51,981 bases of DNA from Pseudomonadota bacterium (GCA_021845805.1 JAJZVD010000023.1:1-51981); one strand, 5' to 3'. Shown: positions 1-9,919, numbered from the stretch's first letter. The notes: a model not told the origin generated them from the sequence alone. Numbers and translations: made by a program.

Positions 1-1265
1 CGCAGATCGCGGCGCTTGCCGGGCTGAGCTACGAGGAAACCGCCTTCCGCGTGATGTGGCCCTTTCTGGGCGGCAGCTTCACCGAAACAGAATTCCGCAC
101 GCTGATCGCGCGCGCCTATGCGGGCTTCGGCCACACGGCCCGCGCGCCGCTGGTGCAGCTTGCGCCCAACCACTTCCTGCTGGAACTGTTCCACGGGCCG
201 ACGCTGGCCTTCAAGGACTTTGCCATGCAGCTCATCGGCCAGTTGTTCCAGGCGTCACTGGCGCGCAGCGGGCGGCGGATCACGATTGTCGGGGCCACCT
301 CGGGCGATACCGGCTCGGCGGCGATCGAAGCGTTCCGGGGGCTGTCGAACGTCGATGTGTTCATCCTCTACCCGCATGGCCGCGTCAGCCCGGTGCAGCG
401 GCGGCAGATGACGACGCCCGCGGAATCGAACGTGCATGCGCTGGCGCTGCACGGCGATTTCGATGATTGCCAGGCCCGCGTGAAGGACATGTTCAACGAC
501 TTCGCCTTCCGCGACGCGGTGGGGCTGGCGGGCGTGAACTCGATCAACTGGGCGCGGGTGCTGGCGCAGGTGGTGTATTACTTCAGCGCCGCCGTGTCGC
601 TGGGCGCGCCGCGCCGCGCGGTCAGCTTCACCGTGCCCACCGGCAATTTCGGCGACATCTTCGCCGGATACATCGCCCGCCGCATGGGCCTGCCGATCGA
701 AAAGCTGGTGGTTGCGACGAACCAGAACGACATCCTGCACCGCGCGCTCAGCACCGGGCGCTATGATCCCGACGGGGTGCGCCCCTCGATCAGCCCGTCG
801 ATGGATATCCAGGTGTCCTCGAACTTCGAACGCGCGCTGTTCGATGCCTACGGGCGCGACGGCGGCGCCGTTTCCGCGCTGATGGCGGAACTGAAGGCGG
901 GCGGCTTCGGCATCAGCCAGGGCGCGCTGGAAACCCTGCGCGCCACCTTCGCCTCGGGCCGCTGCTCCGAGGCGGAAACCGCGGCCACCATCGCCCGTAC
1001 CTTCGCCGATACCGGCGAGGTCATCTGCCCGCACACCGCTGTGGGCGTGACGGTGGCCGAGGCGCATCTGGGCGCGACGCCCATGGTGACGCTGGCCACC
1101 GCCCACCCCGCCAAGTTCCCCGACGCGGTCGAGGCCGCCATCGGCCAGCGCCCGGCGCTGCCCGCCCGCATGGCCGACCTGTTCGACCGCCCCGAGCGCG
1201 TGACCGAGGTTCCCAACGACCTCGGCGCGCTGGAAACCCTGATCCGAGAGAGGCTCGCCCGTTGA
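1..1265 (+). CDS. thrC: Threonine synthase (5' end outside window)
   Basis: PLP enzyme that converts O-phosphohomoserine to threonine in the cytosol, the last step of threonine synthesis. The reading frame is open from base 3, so the true start lies upstream of the window; the visible part begins in the N-terminal domain (IAALAGLSYEETAF, then PFLGGSF). The PLP-binding lysine sits in LAFKDF (codon at 213-215), followed by a Ser/Gly/Thr-rich stretch (ATSGDTGSAAIEAF) and the phosphate-binding TGNFGD motif near 640. The C-terminus (ICPHTAVGV, ATAHPAKFPDAVEAA) is typical of the family. The stop overlaps the start of the M16 peptidase gene, which suggests co-transcription. Family assignment is secure. 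Confidence 0.95.
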   Translation, partial: QIAALAGLSYEETAFRVMWPFLGGSFTETEFRTLIARAYAGFGHTARAPLVQLAPNHFLLELFHGPTLAFKDFAMQLIGQLFQASLARSGRRITIVGATSGDTGSAAIEAFRGLSNVDVFILYPHGRVSPVQRRQMTTPAESNVHALALHGDFDDCQARVKDMFNDFAFRDAVGLAGVNSINWARVLAQVVYYFSAAVSLGAPRRAVSFTVPTGNFGDIFAGYIARRMGLPIEKLVVATNQNDILHRALSTGRYDPDGVRPSISPSMDIQVSSNFERALFDAYGRDGGAVSALMAELKAGGFGISQGALETLRATFASGRCSEAETAATIARTFADTGEVICPHTAVGVTVAEAHLGATPMVTLATAHPAKFPDAVEAAIGQRPALPARMADLFDRPERVTEVPNDLGALETLIRERLAR

Positions 1266-2524
1266 GTGCACGCGTCACCACCCTGTCGAACGGTCTGCGC
1301 ATCGCCACCGAGGCGATGCCGGGGCTGAAATCCGCCTCGGTCGGGATCTGGGTCATGGCAGGAGGCCGGCACGAGGCGGCCGAGCAGAACGGCATCGCGC
1401 ATTTCCTCGAACACATGGCCTTCAAGGGCACCACCCGGCGCAGCGCGTTGCAGATCGCCGAGGCGATCGAGGACGTGGGCGGCTACATCAACGCCTATAC
1501 CAGCCGCGAGATGACCGCCTATTACGCCCGCGTGCTGGCCGAGGACGTGCCCCTTGCCATCGACGTGATCGGCGACATCGTGCTGAATCCGGTCTTCGAC
1601 CCCAAGGAAATCGAGGTCGAGCGCCACGTCATCCTGCAGGAGATCGGGCAGGCGCTGGATACCCCCGATGACGTGATCTTCGACTGGCTGCAGGAGGCGG
1701 CCTACCCTGACCAGCCTTTCGGCCGTTCCATCCTGGGCCCGGAAGAGCGGGTCAGCGCCTTCCAGCGCGACGATTTCCTGCGCTTTGTCGGCCAGCATTA
1801 CGGGCCCGACCAGATGATCCTGGCCGCGGCGGGCGGGGTGGACCACGACCGCATCGTGGAACTGGCGCTGGCGCAGTTCGGCGAGCTGAAGCCGGTGGGC
1901 ACCGCGCTGATCCAGCCCGCGGCCTTTTCCGGCGGCGAGCGGCGCGAGATGAAGACGCTGGAACAGGTGCATTTCGCGCTGGCCTTCGAGGCGCCGGGCT
2001 ACCGCGATCCGGCGATGTACACCAACCAGGTGCTGTCCACCGCGCTGGGCGGCGGCATGTCCTCGCGCCTGTTCCAGAAGATCCGCGAGGAACGGGGGCT
2101 GTGCTATTCCATCTTCGCGCAGTCGGGGTCCTACGAGGATACCGGCATGTTCACGATCTACGCCGGCACCTCGGCCGACGAGATCGCGGAACTGGCCGGG
2201 CTGACCATCGACGAGCTGAAGCGTTCGGCCGAGGACATGACCGAGGCCGAGGTCGCCCGCGCCCGCGCCCAGATGAAGGCCGGGATGCTGATGGGGCTGG
2301 AAAGCCCGTCCAGCCGGGCCGAGCGGCTGGCGCGGCTGCTGTCGATCTGGGGCCGGGTGCCCGATGTCGACGAGGCCGTGGCGCGCATCGACGCGGTGAC
2401 CGTCGAGGACGTGCGCCGCCACGCGGCCGAGATGGCCACGGCGGGGCGTTCGGCGCTGGCGCTCTATGGCCCCGTCGATGCCGCGCCCGACCTCGAGGCG
2501 CTGCGGCGGAGGCTTGCCGCCTGA
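1262..2524 (+). CDS. M16 family zinc peptidase (mitochondrial processing peptidase-like)
   Basis: Predicted zinc metallopeptidase of the M16B (PqqL/MPP-beta) group, 420 aa. The inverted zinc motif HFLEH is at residues 47-51, with a downstream glutamate-rich helix; the C-terminal half has the family's GGGMSSRLFQKIREERGLCYSI segment around residues 265-285. The start is a TTG that overlaps the thrC stop (TTGA), so the pair is probably translationally coupled. The stop overlaps the ATG of the following acetyltransferase by one base. No signal peptide is visible. The thrC-M16 pairing is common in alphaproteobacteria, to my knowledge; the physiological substrate is unknown. Confidence 0.93.
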   Translation: MSARVTTLSNGLRIATEAMPGLKSASVGIWVMAGGRHEAAEQNGIAHFLEHMAFKGTTRRSALQIAEAIEDVGGYINAYTSREMTAYYARVLAEDVPLAIDVIGDIVLNPVFDPKEIEVERHVILQEIGQALDTPDDVIFDWLQEAAYPDQPFGRSILGPEERVSAFQRDDFLRFVGQHYGPDQMILAAAGGVDHDRIVELALAQFGELKPVGTALIQPAAFSGGERREMKTLEQVHFALAFEAPGYRDPAMYTNQVLSTALGGGMSSRLFQKIREERGLCYSIFAQSGSYEDTGMFTIYAGTSADEIAELAGLTIDELKRSAEDMTEAEVARARAQMKAGMLMGLESPSSRAERLARLLSIWGRVPDVDEAVARIDAVTVEDVRRHAAEMATAGRSALALYGPVDAAPDLEALRRRLAA

Positions 2525-3108
2525 TGTGGCCCTTGCGCCGAAAGGTGCGGATCGAGACCGAGCGGCTGACGCTGCGCCTGCCTGCCCATGCCGATTTCCT
2601 GGCCTGGACGGACCTGCGCCGCGCCTCGGCCGATTTCCTCCAACCCTGGGAGCCGACCTGGGCCGAGGATCATCTTTCGCGCCGGGCCTTCACCAACCGG
2701 GTCTACTGGGCGGCGCGGGCCGCGCGCACCGGCACCGCGCTGCCGCTGTTCCTGATCCGGCGGCACGACGGGATGCTGCTGGGGGCGATCACGCTTGACC
2801 ACATCCGCCGCGGCCCTGCCCAGGCCGGGACGCTGGGATACTGGATCGGCCAGCCCTTCGCGCGCCAGGGCTACATGCGCGAGGCGCTGCAGGCGGTGGT
2901 GCACTACGCCTTCACCGCCCTGGACCTCAGCCGCCTTGAGGCCGCCTGCCTGCCGGAAAACGCCGCCTCGCGCGGGGTGCTGGAGAAATCGGGTTTCAAG
3001 TACGAAGGCGTGGCGCAGGCCTATCTGCAGATCAACGGCCGCTGGCGCAACCATGTGCTTTACGCCAACCTCCGCAACGACCGGCGCGGGCGCACCGAGG
3101 TGGGCTGA
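2524..3108 (+). CDS. GNAT N-acetyltransferase, RimJ/RimL type
   Basis: 194-aa acetyl-CoA-dependent acetyltransferase. The N-terminus has the RimJ-like IETERLTLRLP strand; the acetyl-CoA-binding motif region follows GYWIGQPFARQGYMREAL (residues about 107-124), and ENAASRGVLEKSGFKYEG near residues 145-160 is the classic C-terminal GNAT segment. RimJ acetylates the N-terminus of ribosomal protein S5 in E. coli, but the substrate here cannot be deduced. The ATG overlaps the M16 peptidase stop by one base, placing it in the thrC run. Confidence 0.88.
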   Translation: MWPLRRKVRIETERLTLRLPAHADFLAWTDLRRASADFLQPWEPTWAEDHLSRRAFTNRVYWAARAARTGTALPLFLIRRHDGMLLGAITLDHIRRGPAQAGTLGYWIGQPFARQGYMREALQAVVHYAFTALDLSRLEAACLPENAASRGVLEKSGFKYEGVAQAYLQINGRWRNHVLYANLRNDRRGRTEVG

Positions 3109-3109
3109 A

Positions 3110-3607
3110 ATGTTCGTGGCGCTTCTGCGCGCAGTAAACGTGGGCGGGCACAACCGCCTGCCGATGGCCGACCTGCGCGCGGCGCTGGATGCGGTGGGTG
3201 CCACGCGGGTGCAGACCTACCTGCAAAGCGGCAACGCGGTCTTTGCCAGCCTGCAAGACCCCGCCGTGCTTGAAGCCGCGCTGGCCGAAGCCATCGCCGC
3301 GCGCTGCGGCTTTCGGCCGGTGCTGCAGATCTGGCCGGGGCCGGAACTGGCGACGGCGCTGGCGCAGAACCCCTTTGGCGCGTCCGATGTGCATGGCGTG
3401 GCGCTGGAGCGCGCGGCCGACCCCGCGTCGCTTGCCGCCGTGGCGGCCCCGGCCGAGCGGTTTGCGCTGCGGGGGCGGATGCTCTGGCTGCACCTGCCCG
3501 ATGGGGTCGGGCGTTCGCGGCTGGCGCAGAAGGCCGCGGCGCTGACGCCCGGCGCCACGGCGCGCAACCTGCGCACGCTGACGGCGCTGGCGGGGCGGGC
3601 CGCCTGA
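3110..3607 (+). CDS. DUF1697 family protein
   Basis: 165-aa protein that opens with the DUF1697 signature VALLRAVNVGGHNRLPMADL and continues with a strand rich in TYLQSGNAVF. DUF1697 proteins are small cytosolic proteins of unknown function. The ATG at 3110 follows one base after the stop of the preceding GNAT, so it belongs to the same run. No catalytic motif is evident. Confidence 0.85.
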   Translation: MFVALLRAVNVGGHNRLPMADLRAALDAVGATRVQTYLQSGNAVFASLQDPAVLEAALAEAIAARCGFRPVLQIWPGPELATALAQNPFGASDVHGVALERAADPASLAAVAAPAERFALRGRMLWLHLPDGVGRSRLAQKAAALTPGATARNLRTLTALAGRAA

Positions 3608-3658
3608 CCCTTGCAGGCGCCGCCGGGCCATGCTTCACCGGGGGCGATGGAGGTGCCG

Positions 3659-5074
3659 ATGCTGAACCCCGCCGATGACGCCTTTGCCGCCCGACTGGCG
3701 GCCGCGCTGCCGGACGGCACGCTGCGGCCGTTGACCCCCGCCTATCTGGAAGAGCCGCGCGGCCGCTTTCAGGGCCAGGCGGGTGTGCTGGCCGCGCCGC
3801 GGACGGTGGACGAGGTGGCGGCCATCGTCCGCTTCTGCGCCGCCGCGCGGGTGGGGATCGTGCCGCGCAGCGGTGGCACCGGGCTGGTGGGCGGGCAGGT
3901 GATGCCGCCGGGCGGGCCCGCGCCGCTTCTGCTGTCGCTGGAGCGGATGACCGCGATCCGCGCGGTCTACCCGGCGGAAAACGTGCTGGTGGCCGAGGCG
4001 GGCGCGATCCTGGCCGATGTCCATGCCGCCGCCGCGGGGGTGGGGCGGCTCTTTCCGCTGACGCTGGCCTCGCAGGGGTCGTGCCGGATCGGCGGAAACC
4101 TTGCCACCAATGCGGGTGGGGTGAACGTGCTGCGCTACGGCAACGCGCGCGAGCTGTGCCTGGGGGTCGAGGCGGTGCTGGCCGATGGCACGATCCTGCA
4201 CGGGTTGAAACGGCTGCGGAAGGACAACACCGGCTATGACCTGCGCGACCTGCTTGTGGGCTCGGAAGGCTCGCTGGGCATTCTGACCGCGGCGAGCCTC
4301 AAGCTGCACTCCATCCCGGCCGAAGAGGCCGCGGCGCTGATCGTGGTGGAAAGCCCGGCGGCGGCGCTGGCGCTGCTGGGCCTGGCCCGCGACCGGCTGG
4401 CCGAGGGCGTGTCGGCCTTCGAACTGATCGCACGGACGGGGCTGGAGTTTCTGGCCGAAACCATGCCCGGCCTGCGCCAGCCCTTTGCCACGCCGCCCGC
4501 CTGGATGGTGCTGATCGACCTGGGCCTGCCGCGGGGGCAGGACCCGCGCGCCGCCCTGGCCGACCTGTTCGCCGCCGCGCTGGAGGCCGGGCTGGCATCC
4601 GACGGGCTGATCGCGCAGTCCGAAGCGCAGCGCGCCGCCTTCTGGCACCTGCGCGAAAGCCTGCCGGAAGGCAACCGCCGGATCGGCGCGATCTCGTCGC
4701 ATGACATCTCGCTGCCGCTGGGCGAGGTGCCCGCCTTCATCGACCGGGCGGGGGCGATGCTGGCCGCGGCGGGCGACTGGCGGGTGAACTGCTTTGGCCA
4801 TCTGGGCGATGGCAACCTGCATTACAACGTGTTCCCGGCGAAGGGCCGCAGCCGGACGGAATACGACAACCGCCGCAGCGAGGTGAAGCGGATGGTGCAT
4901 GACATGGTGCACGCGATGGGCGGCTCGGTCAGCGCCGAGCACGGGATCGGGCGGCTGAAGGTCGAGGATCTGGAACGCTACGGCGACCCGGCGAAACTTG
5001 CGGCGATGCGGGCGATCAAGGCCGCGCTGGATCCGCTGGGCATCCTCAATCCCGGCGCGGTGCTGCGCGCCTGA
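3659..5074 (+). CDS. FAD-binding oxidase, D-2-hydroxyacid/D-lactate dehydrogenase type
   Basis: 471-aa flavoprotein of the PCMH/VAO group related to GlcD, D-2-hydroxyglutarate dehydrogenase and D-lactate dehydrogenases. The FAD-binding core is visible as PRSGGTGLVGG (about residues 75-85) and GGNLATNAGGVNVLRYGN (about 145-160); the C-terminal FAD-oxidase domain has the conserved HLGDGNLHYNVF segment and the closing SAEHGIGRLK motif. I chose the ATG at 3659 because GGAGG (3649-3653) lies 5 bases upstream; the reading frame is open further upstream. The exact substrate cannot be assigned. It is the last gene of the thrC run and faces apt convergently. Confidence 0.9.
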   Translation: MLNPADDAFAARLAAALPDGTLRPLTPAYLEEPRGRFQGQAGVLAAPRTVDEVAAIVRFCAAARVGIVPRSGGTGLVGGQVMPPGGPAPLLLSLERMTAIRAVYPAENVLVAEAGAILADVHAAAAGVGRLFPLTLASQGSCRIGGNLATNAGGVNVLRYGNARELCLGVEAVLADGTILHGLKRLRKDNTGYDLRDLLVGSEGSLGILTAASLKLHSIPAEEAAALIVVESPAAALALLGLARDRLAEGVSAFELIARTGLEFLAETMPGLRQPFATPPAWMVLIDLGLPRGQDPRAALADLFAAALEAGLASDGLIAQSEAQRAAFWHLRESLPEGNRRIGAISSHDISLPLGEVPAFIDRAGAMLAAAGDWRVNCFGHLGDGNLHYNVFPAKGRSRTEYDNRRSEVKRMVHDMVHAMGGSVSAEHGIGRLKVEDLERYGDPAKLAAMRAIKAALDPLGILNPGAVLRA

Positions 5075-5093
5075 GGGCATCCTTGGCTGTGGC

Positions 5094-5117
5094 GCCCCGC
5101 CGACAGGCCGGCGGGGC
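5094..5117. terminator. GC-rich hairpin between convergent genes
   Basis: Perfect 9-bp inverted repeat GCCCCGCCG / CGGCGGGGC with a 6-base loop, between the FAD oxidase stop and the apt stop. There is no T-run, so it is a plausible bidirectional terminator rather than a canonical one. Confidence 0.5.
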
Positions 5118-5237
5118 GGGTTGGTGTGACAGTTGACGCAAGCAGCGCCCGAGCCTGCCGGGCCCCTTCAGGCTGCCGCGAAATCCTTACGATTCGCTTA
5201 ACTCGGATCACGCAATCGCGATCACGCAACGCGCCGC

Positions 5238-5771
5238 TTACAGGCCGTCGAATTCGCACAGGCAGTGGACGTTCATCCCCATGCCCTCCAGCCGCCGCCG
5301 CCCGCCCAGTGCGGGCAGGTCGATGACGAAGGCGCAGCCGACCACGCTGGCCCCCAGCCGCTCGATCAGCTTGATCCCGGCCTCGGCGGTGCCGCCCGTG
5401 GCCAGCAGGTCATCGACCAGCAGCACCTTTTCGCCTGCCGCCAGCGCGTCGTCATGCATCTCCATCACCGCCTCGCCGTATTCCAGCTTGTAATCCTGCG
5501 CGATGGTCGGCCCGGGCAGCTTGCCCTTCTTGCGGATCGGCACGAAGCCAAGGCTGAGCTGGTGCGCGATGGCCCCGCCCAGGATGAAACCGCGCGCCTC
5601 GAGCGCGACCACCTTGTCGATCCGCTGGCCGGCATAGGGCAGCAGAAGCTGATCCACCGCCATGCGGAAGCCACGCGGATCGTCGAACAGCGTGGTGACA
5701 TCGCGAAACAGGATCCCGTCATGCGGGAAGTCGGCGATGGTGCGGATATAGTCCTTGACCGTTTTCGTCAT
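5238..5771 (-). CDS. apt: Adenine phosphoribosyltransferase
   Basis: Converts adenine and PRPP to AMP in the cytosol (purine salvage). 177 aa, the usual length. The N-terminal [22 protein letters not shown] and the PRPP loop [17 protein letters not shown] are diagnostic. It lies 23 bases downstream of mtnP on the same strand; MtnP releases adenine, which Apt recycles, so the two make a functional pair. A hairpin follows the stop. Confidence 0.97.
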   Translation of the reverse strand: MTKTVKDYIRTIADFPHDGILFRDVTTLFDDPRGFRMAVDQLLLPYAGQRIDKVVALEARGFILGGAIAHQLSLGFVPIRKKGKLPGPTIAQDYKLEYGEAVMEMHDDALAAGEKVLLVDDLLATGGTAEAGIKLIERLGASVVGCAFVIDLPALGGRRRLEGMGMNVHCLCEFDGL

Positions 5772-5794
5772 GTCCTTGACCTTTCGGGAAAATC

Positions 5795-6667
<873 letters not shown>

Positions 6668-6830
6668 CGCGCGCCCCTCCTGCTCGTGCGCCGTCAGACT
6701 AGACCGAACGGCACAGGGGGAAAAGCGCCGGACCGCCACAACTTGGCGAGACGCAAAAACTGCCCGTTCCGGCGCCGTTTGCCTGCTGCGGTACCGTTTC
6801 GTGCGGCGCGGCGATGCCGCTTCGCGGCGC

Positions 6831-7439
6831 TTACGCCTCGCCCGGGCGGATCATCTCGAACACCTCGGTGACGGTGGCATAGTCGCGATAGCCCAGGCGC
6901 GAGAGCGGCTGGAAGCGGGTCACGTCAAACCGGCCGTCCACAATGCAGTCGTCGCGCAGGTGGATGCCCACGACCTCGCCCAGCACCAGGAAATTGTTGC
7001 GCCCGCGCAGTTCCACCACCTGCGTCAGGCGGCATTCCAGCGCGGCCGGGGCACCCGCCACGCGCGAACAGGCGATCTCGCGGCAGGGCTCGCGCGCAAG
7101 GCCAGCGTCGGCGAATTCGTCCACCTCTTTCGGCCAGGGCCCCGAACTGCGGTTCATCGCCTCGCGCGCGGCATGTTCGACGATGTTCACGCAGAAGACG
7201 CCGGTCTCCTCGATGTTGGACAGGCTGTCCTTGCCGCGGGCGCGGTCGGGCTTTGCGCCGGTGGTGGCGAACATCACCTGCGGGGGAACGTAGGCCACCG
7301 CGTTGAAGAAGGAATAGGGCGCGAGGTTCTCGGCCCCGTCGGCCCCGCGGGTCGAGATCCAGCCGATCGGGCGGGGGGTGACGATGGCGTTGAAGGGGTT
7401 GTGCGGCAGGCCGTGGCCATCTGCGGGGCGGTAGAACAT
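6831..7439 (-). CDS. Flavin reductase family protein (FMN-binding split barrel)
   Basis: 202-aa protein of the flavin-reductase/DIM6-NTAB family. Motifs include NAIVTPRPIGWIST and APYSFFNAVAYVPPQVMF near the N-terminus, the latter typical of FMN-binding split-barrel proteins. The start at 7439 matches the conserved N-terminus and follows an AAGGAGC ribosome-binding site. It reads divergently from the GNAT gene that starts at 7477 or 7561. The partner monooxygenase, if any, is not in the window. Confidence 0.88.
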   Translation of the reverse strand: MFYRPADGHGLPHNPFNAIVTPRPIGWISTRGADGAENLAPYSFFNAVAYVPPQVMFATTGAKPDRARGKDSLSNIEETGVFCVNIVEHAAREAMNRSSGPWPKEVDEFADAGLAREPCREIACSRVAGAPAALECRLTQVVELRGRNNFLVLGEVVGIHLRDDCIVDGRFDVTRFQPLSRLGYRDYATVTEVFEMIRPGEA

Positions 7440-7560
7440 TGCGGCTCCTTCATCCGTTTGCCCCTGACCTAGGCCCATGCTACGGGCGTTTCCAGAAGAT
7501 TCGCCGCACCGGCCCGCCGCTCTGGCCCGCCTGCGCGCGCGTGCGGGAGGGGCAGGCCGG

Positions 7561-8046
7561 ATGTACCAGCTCGAGGAGGAGACCGAGGCCGACACCTGGG
7601 AGGTGGAGGCGCTTTACGACCTGTGCTTTGCGCCGGGTCGGACGGCGCTGTCCTCCTACCGGCTGCGCGACGGCGTGGCGAAGGTGAAGGAACTGTGCCT
7701 GATCCTGCGCGAGGATGGCGTGCTGGCCGCGGCGATCCGCTACTGGCCGGTGCGGGTGGGCGGCAAGCCCGTGCTGCTGCTGGGCCCGGTCGCGGTGCAC
7801 CCCACCCGGCAGGGCGAGGGGCTGGGCGGGCTTCTGATCCACGAAAGCCTGGCCGAGGCGCGCAGGCTGGGGTGGGAACGGGTGATGCTGGTGGGCGACG
7901 CGCCCTATTACAGCCGCTTCGGGTTCCGCAAGCTGGCCGATGTGGTGATGCCGCCGCCCACCAACCCTGACCGGGTGCTGGGGTTCGACCTGGTGCAGGG
8001 CGCCTGGTCCGGGGTAGCGGGCGAGGTCCGCGCCTGGACCGCCTGA
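7561..8046 (+). CDS. GNAT N-acetyltransferase, YhbS-like
   Basis: 161-aa acetyltransferase. It has the YhbS-type N-terminal region (ALYDLCFAPGRTALSSYRLRDG), the acetyl-CoA motif GPVAVHPTRQGEGLGGLLI and the downstream VMLVGDAPYYSRFGFRKL. I prefer the ATG at 7561 because the family usually begins just before this point and a GGAGG lies about 10 bases upstream. An in-frame ATG at 7477 would add 28 residues unlike the family. Substrate unknown. Confidence 0.85.
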   Translation: MYQLEEETEADTWEVEALYDLCFAPGRTALSSYRLRDGVAKVKELCLILREDGVLAAAIRYWPVRVGGKPVLLLGPVAVHPTRQGEGLGGLLIHESLAEARRLGWERVMLVGDAPYYSRFGFRKLADVVMPPPTNPDRVLGFDLVQGAWSGVAGEVRAWTA

Positions 8047-8085
8047 GCCATTGCGGGCGCGGGCCCGCGCGCCTACCTTGAGGGG

Positions 8086-8832
8086 ATGGAAAACGCCCTG
8101 ATCCCCGCTGCCCGGACCCTGCCGATGGACCGCATCGCGGCCCTGGCCGCGCGCCACCGCAAGGCCGGCGGGCTGGTGATGAACCTGGTCACGCTGGCCG
8201 GAAGCCGGATCGAGAACCGGCTGGAGCAGTTGCCCGACAGCGTGAAGGACCGGATCGAGGGCGCCGCGGCGGCGGCGCTGGAACGCAGCTACCGGCTGGC
8301 GGGGCAGACGCAGTCCGTGGTGCCGGGGCTTGGTGCGCGCGGGCATCTGGCGATCGCCACGCTGACGGGCGCGGTCGGGGGGGCGGGGGGGCTGGCCTCG
8401 GCGGTGGCGGAACTGCCGGTGACGGTGACGGTGATCTTCCGCGCGTTGCAGACCATCGCCGCGGCGCATGGCTATGACCCCGCCGATCCCGAGGTGCGGA
8501 TGGAATGCCTGCAGGTCTTCGGCGCGGGCGGGCCGCTGAAGCGCGACGACGGGGTGAACACCTCGTTCCTGTCGGCGCGGGTGGCGATGAACGGCGCCAC
8601 GCTGAACCGGATCATCGCCGCGGTGGCGCCCCGCTTTGCGACCGTGCTGGGCGAGAAGCTGGCCGCACAGGCGGTGCCGATCCTGGGCTCGGTGGCCGGG
8701 GCGGGGATCAACTATGCCTTCGTGCAGTATTATCAGGAGATGGCCGAGGTCCGCTTCGGGCTGAAGCGGCTGGCCGAGGCGCATGGCGATGCGGCCGTGC
8801 TGGAGGCGTTCCGCGCGGCGGTGGCCGGGTAG
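8086..8832 (+). CDS. EcsC family protein
   Basis: 248-aa protein with the EcsC-family pattern: an Ala/Gly-rich hydrophobic stretch (LTGAVGGAGGLASAVAELPVTVTVIFRALQ, about residues 88-118) followed by an ICP-like region with a partially hydrophobic VPILGSVAGAGINYAFV near residues 195-212. EcsC proteins are poorly characterised and often membrane-associated. It probably forms a unit with the preceding GNAT gene (39-bp gap). The hairpin/tail repeat that follows at 8835 would terminate it. Confidence 0.82.
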   Translation: MENALIPAARTLPMDRIAALAARHRKAGGLVMNLVTLAGSRIENRLEQLPDSVKDRIEGAAAAALERSYRLAGQTQSVVPGLGARGHLAIATLTGAVGGAGGLASAVAELPVTVTVIFRALQTIAAAHGYDPADPEVRMECLQVFGAGGPLKRDDGVNTSFLSARVAMNGATLNRIIAAVAPRFATVLGEKLAAQAVPILGSVAGAGINYAFVQYYQEMAEVRFGLKRLAEAHGDAAVLEAFRAAVAG

Positions 8833-8834
8833 GC

Positions 8835-8889
8835 GGGGGGCTGTCTGCCCCCCATACCCCCCGAGGATACTTGCGGACAGAAAATGGGG
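8835..8889 (+). repeat. Intergenic hairpin plus conserved tail, copy A
   Basis: A 7-bp hairpin (GGGGGGC, TGTCT loop, GCCCCCC; 8835-8853) is followed by a tail reading ACCCCCCGAGGATACTTG then CGGACAGAAAATGGGG. The same layout and much of the tail recur at 30465-30519 and, more diverged, at 27618-27699. It is probably a terminator-type repeat spread through the genome. Its ATG is out of frame with the next gene. Confidence 0.7.
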
Positions 8890-8896
8890 GCGTTTC

Positions 8897-9850
8897 GTGG
8901 GGTGGCCGGGACGGAAGGGATGGGCAGCGGGGCTGGGCGCCGCGCTTCTGGCGCTGGCGGGGGCCGTGCAGGCGGCGGGCGGCATCCCGGCCTGGCTTGC
9001 GGCGCATGAGGGCACCGGGCCGGGGCAGATCGCCCCCGTGGTGCTGGAACGGGCGCGGGCCTTCTACCTGCAGAAACGGGCGGCGGGGACGGTGGAGAAC
9101 CCCTGTTACCTCGCGATGGATGCGACGCGGCCGAATGCGGATGCGGCCGGGCCCCTGCCGCGGTTCTATGTGATCTGCGAGGCCGCGCGCCGCTTCGCCG
9201 CGGTGCCTGCGGGGCATGGCGGGGGGCGGCGGCTGGACGGGGTGGCGGATTTCGGCAATGACCGGATCTGCGCGAAGAACTTCGGCACGGCTGAAGGCTC
9301 GCTTCTGACCGCGGGCGGGCGCTATCTGACCGCCGAGGCCAAGACGGGCTTTCAGGGCTATGCCCGCGGGCCGGGCGGGCAGTTGCTGCCCTTCAGCCGC
9401 ACCTTCGTGCAGTTCGACGGCGAGGGCGAGGCGGCCAATGCCCGCGCGCGGGCCATCGGCGGGCACGCGGCGGAACTGGTGCGGGCGGCCTGCCGGATGA
9501 AGGCGCCGGGCGATCCGCATGCCGATGCCGACGGCTTCGTGCCGGTGGGCCAGCGGGTGGTCTATGCCGCGGGGCGCAGCAACGGCTGCACCAGCTGGGC
9601 GCCGCAGGACGCGGCGATGATCGAGGCGCTGATCCGCGACCGGCCGACCACGCTTTACATCTACCCCGAGGCGTCCGACATCGCCGCGGTGGCGGCGGGC
9701 CGGGCGGGGGCCTACTGGAACGCGGGCTGCCTGAGGGCGATCGGGGCGCCGGCCTTCTGGCCGCAGGCGACGCTGGGCCCGGTCATTGCCAGATGGGATG
9801 CGGCGCATCCGGCCGTGCCGCGGGGGCCGCTGCCGATCTGCCGGGGATAG
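8897..9850 (+). CDS. Exported protein, possible L,D-transpeptidase-like (YkuD_2-type)
   Basis: 317-aa protein. Starting at GTG 8897 it opens with a typical signal peptide (GWPGRKGWAAGLGAALLALAGAVQA). Downstream are an FGTAEGSLLTAGGRYL segment, an alternating region and GRSNGCTSWAPQDAAMI near residues 228-244, which resembles the Ser-x-Gly-Cys catalytic motif of murein L,D-transpeptidase catalytic-domain (YkuD_2) proteins. The upstream His-Gly of that family is not obvious, so catalysis is unproven. If correct, it would act on peptidoglycan in the periplasm. No alternative family is recognised. Confidence 0.6.
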   Translation: MGWPGRKGWAAGLGAALLALAGAVQAAGGIPAWLAAHEGTGPGQIAPVVLERARAFYLQKRAAGTVENPCYLAMDATRPNADAAGPLPRFYVICEAARRFAAVPAGHGGGRRLDGVADFGNDRICAKNFGTAEGSLLTAGGRYLTAEAKTGFQGYARGPGGQLLPFSRTFVQFDGEGEAANARARAIGGHAAELVRAACRMKAPGDPHADADGFVPVGQRVVYAAGRSNGCTSWAPQDAAMIEALIRDRPTTLYIYPEASDIAAVAAGRAGAYWNAGCLRAIGAPAFWPQATLGPVIARWDAAHPAVPRGPLPICRG

Positions 9851-9893
9851 GGCGGCAGGTTTGGTGCCCCGTGAAGGCGCACCCTGCGGTGTC

Positions 9894-9917
9894 GGGGGGC
9901 GGCGACGGGCGCCCCCC
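9894..9917. terminator. GC hairpin between convergent genes
   Basis: GGGGGGCG / CGCCCCCC inverted repeat (8 bp, 8-base loop) between the exported protein gene and the ptsP stop at 9920. No T-run. It probably acts on both converging transcripts. Confidence 0.5.
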
Positions 9918-9919
9918 CG

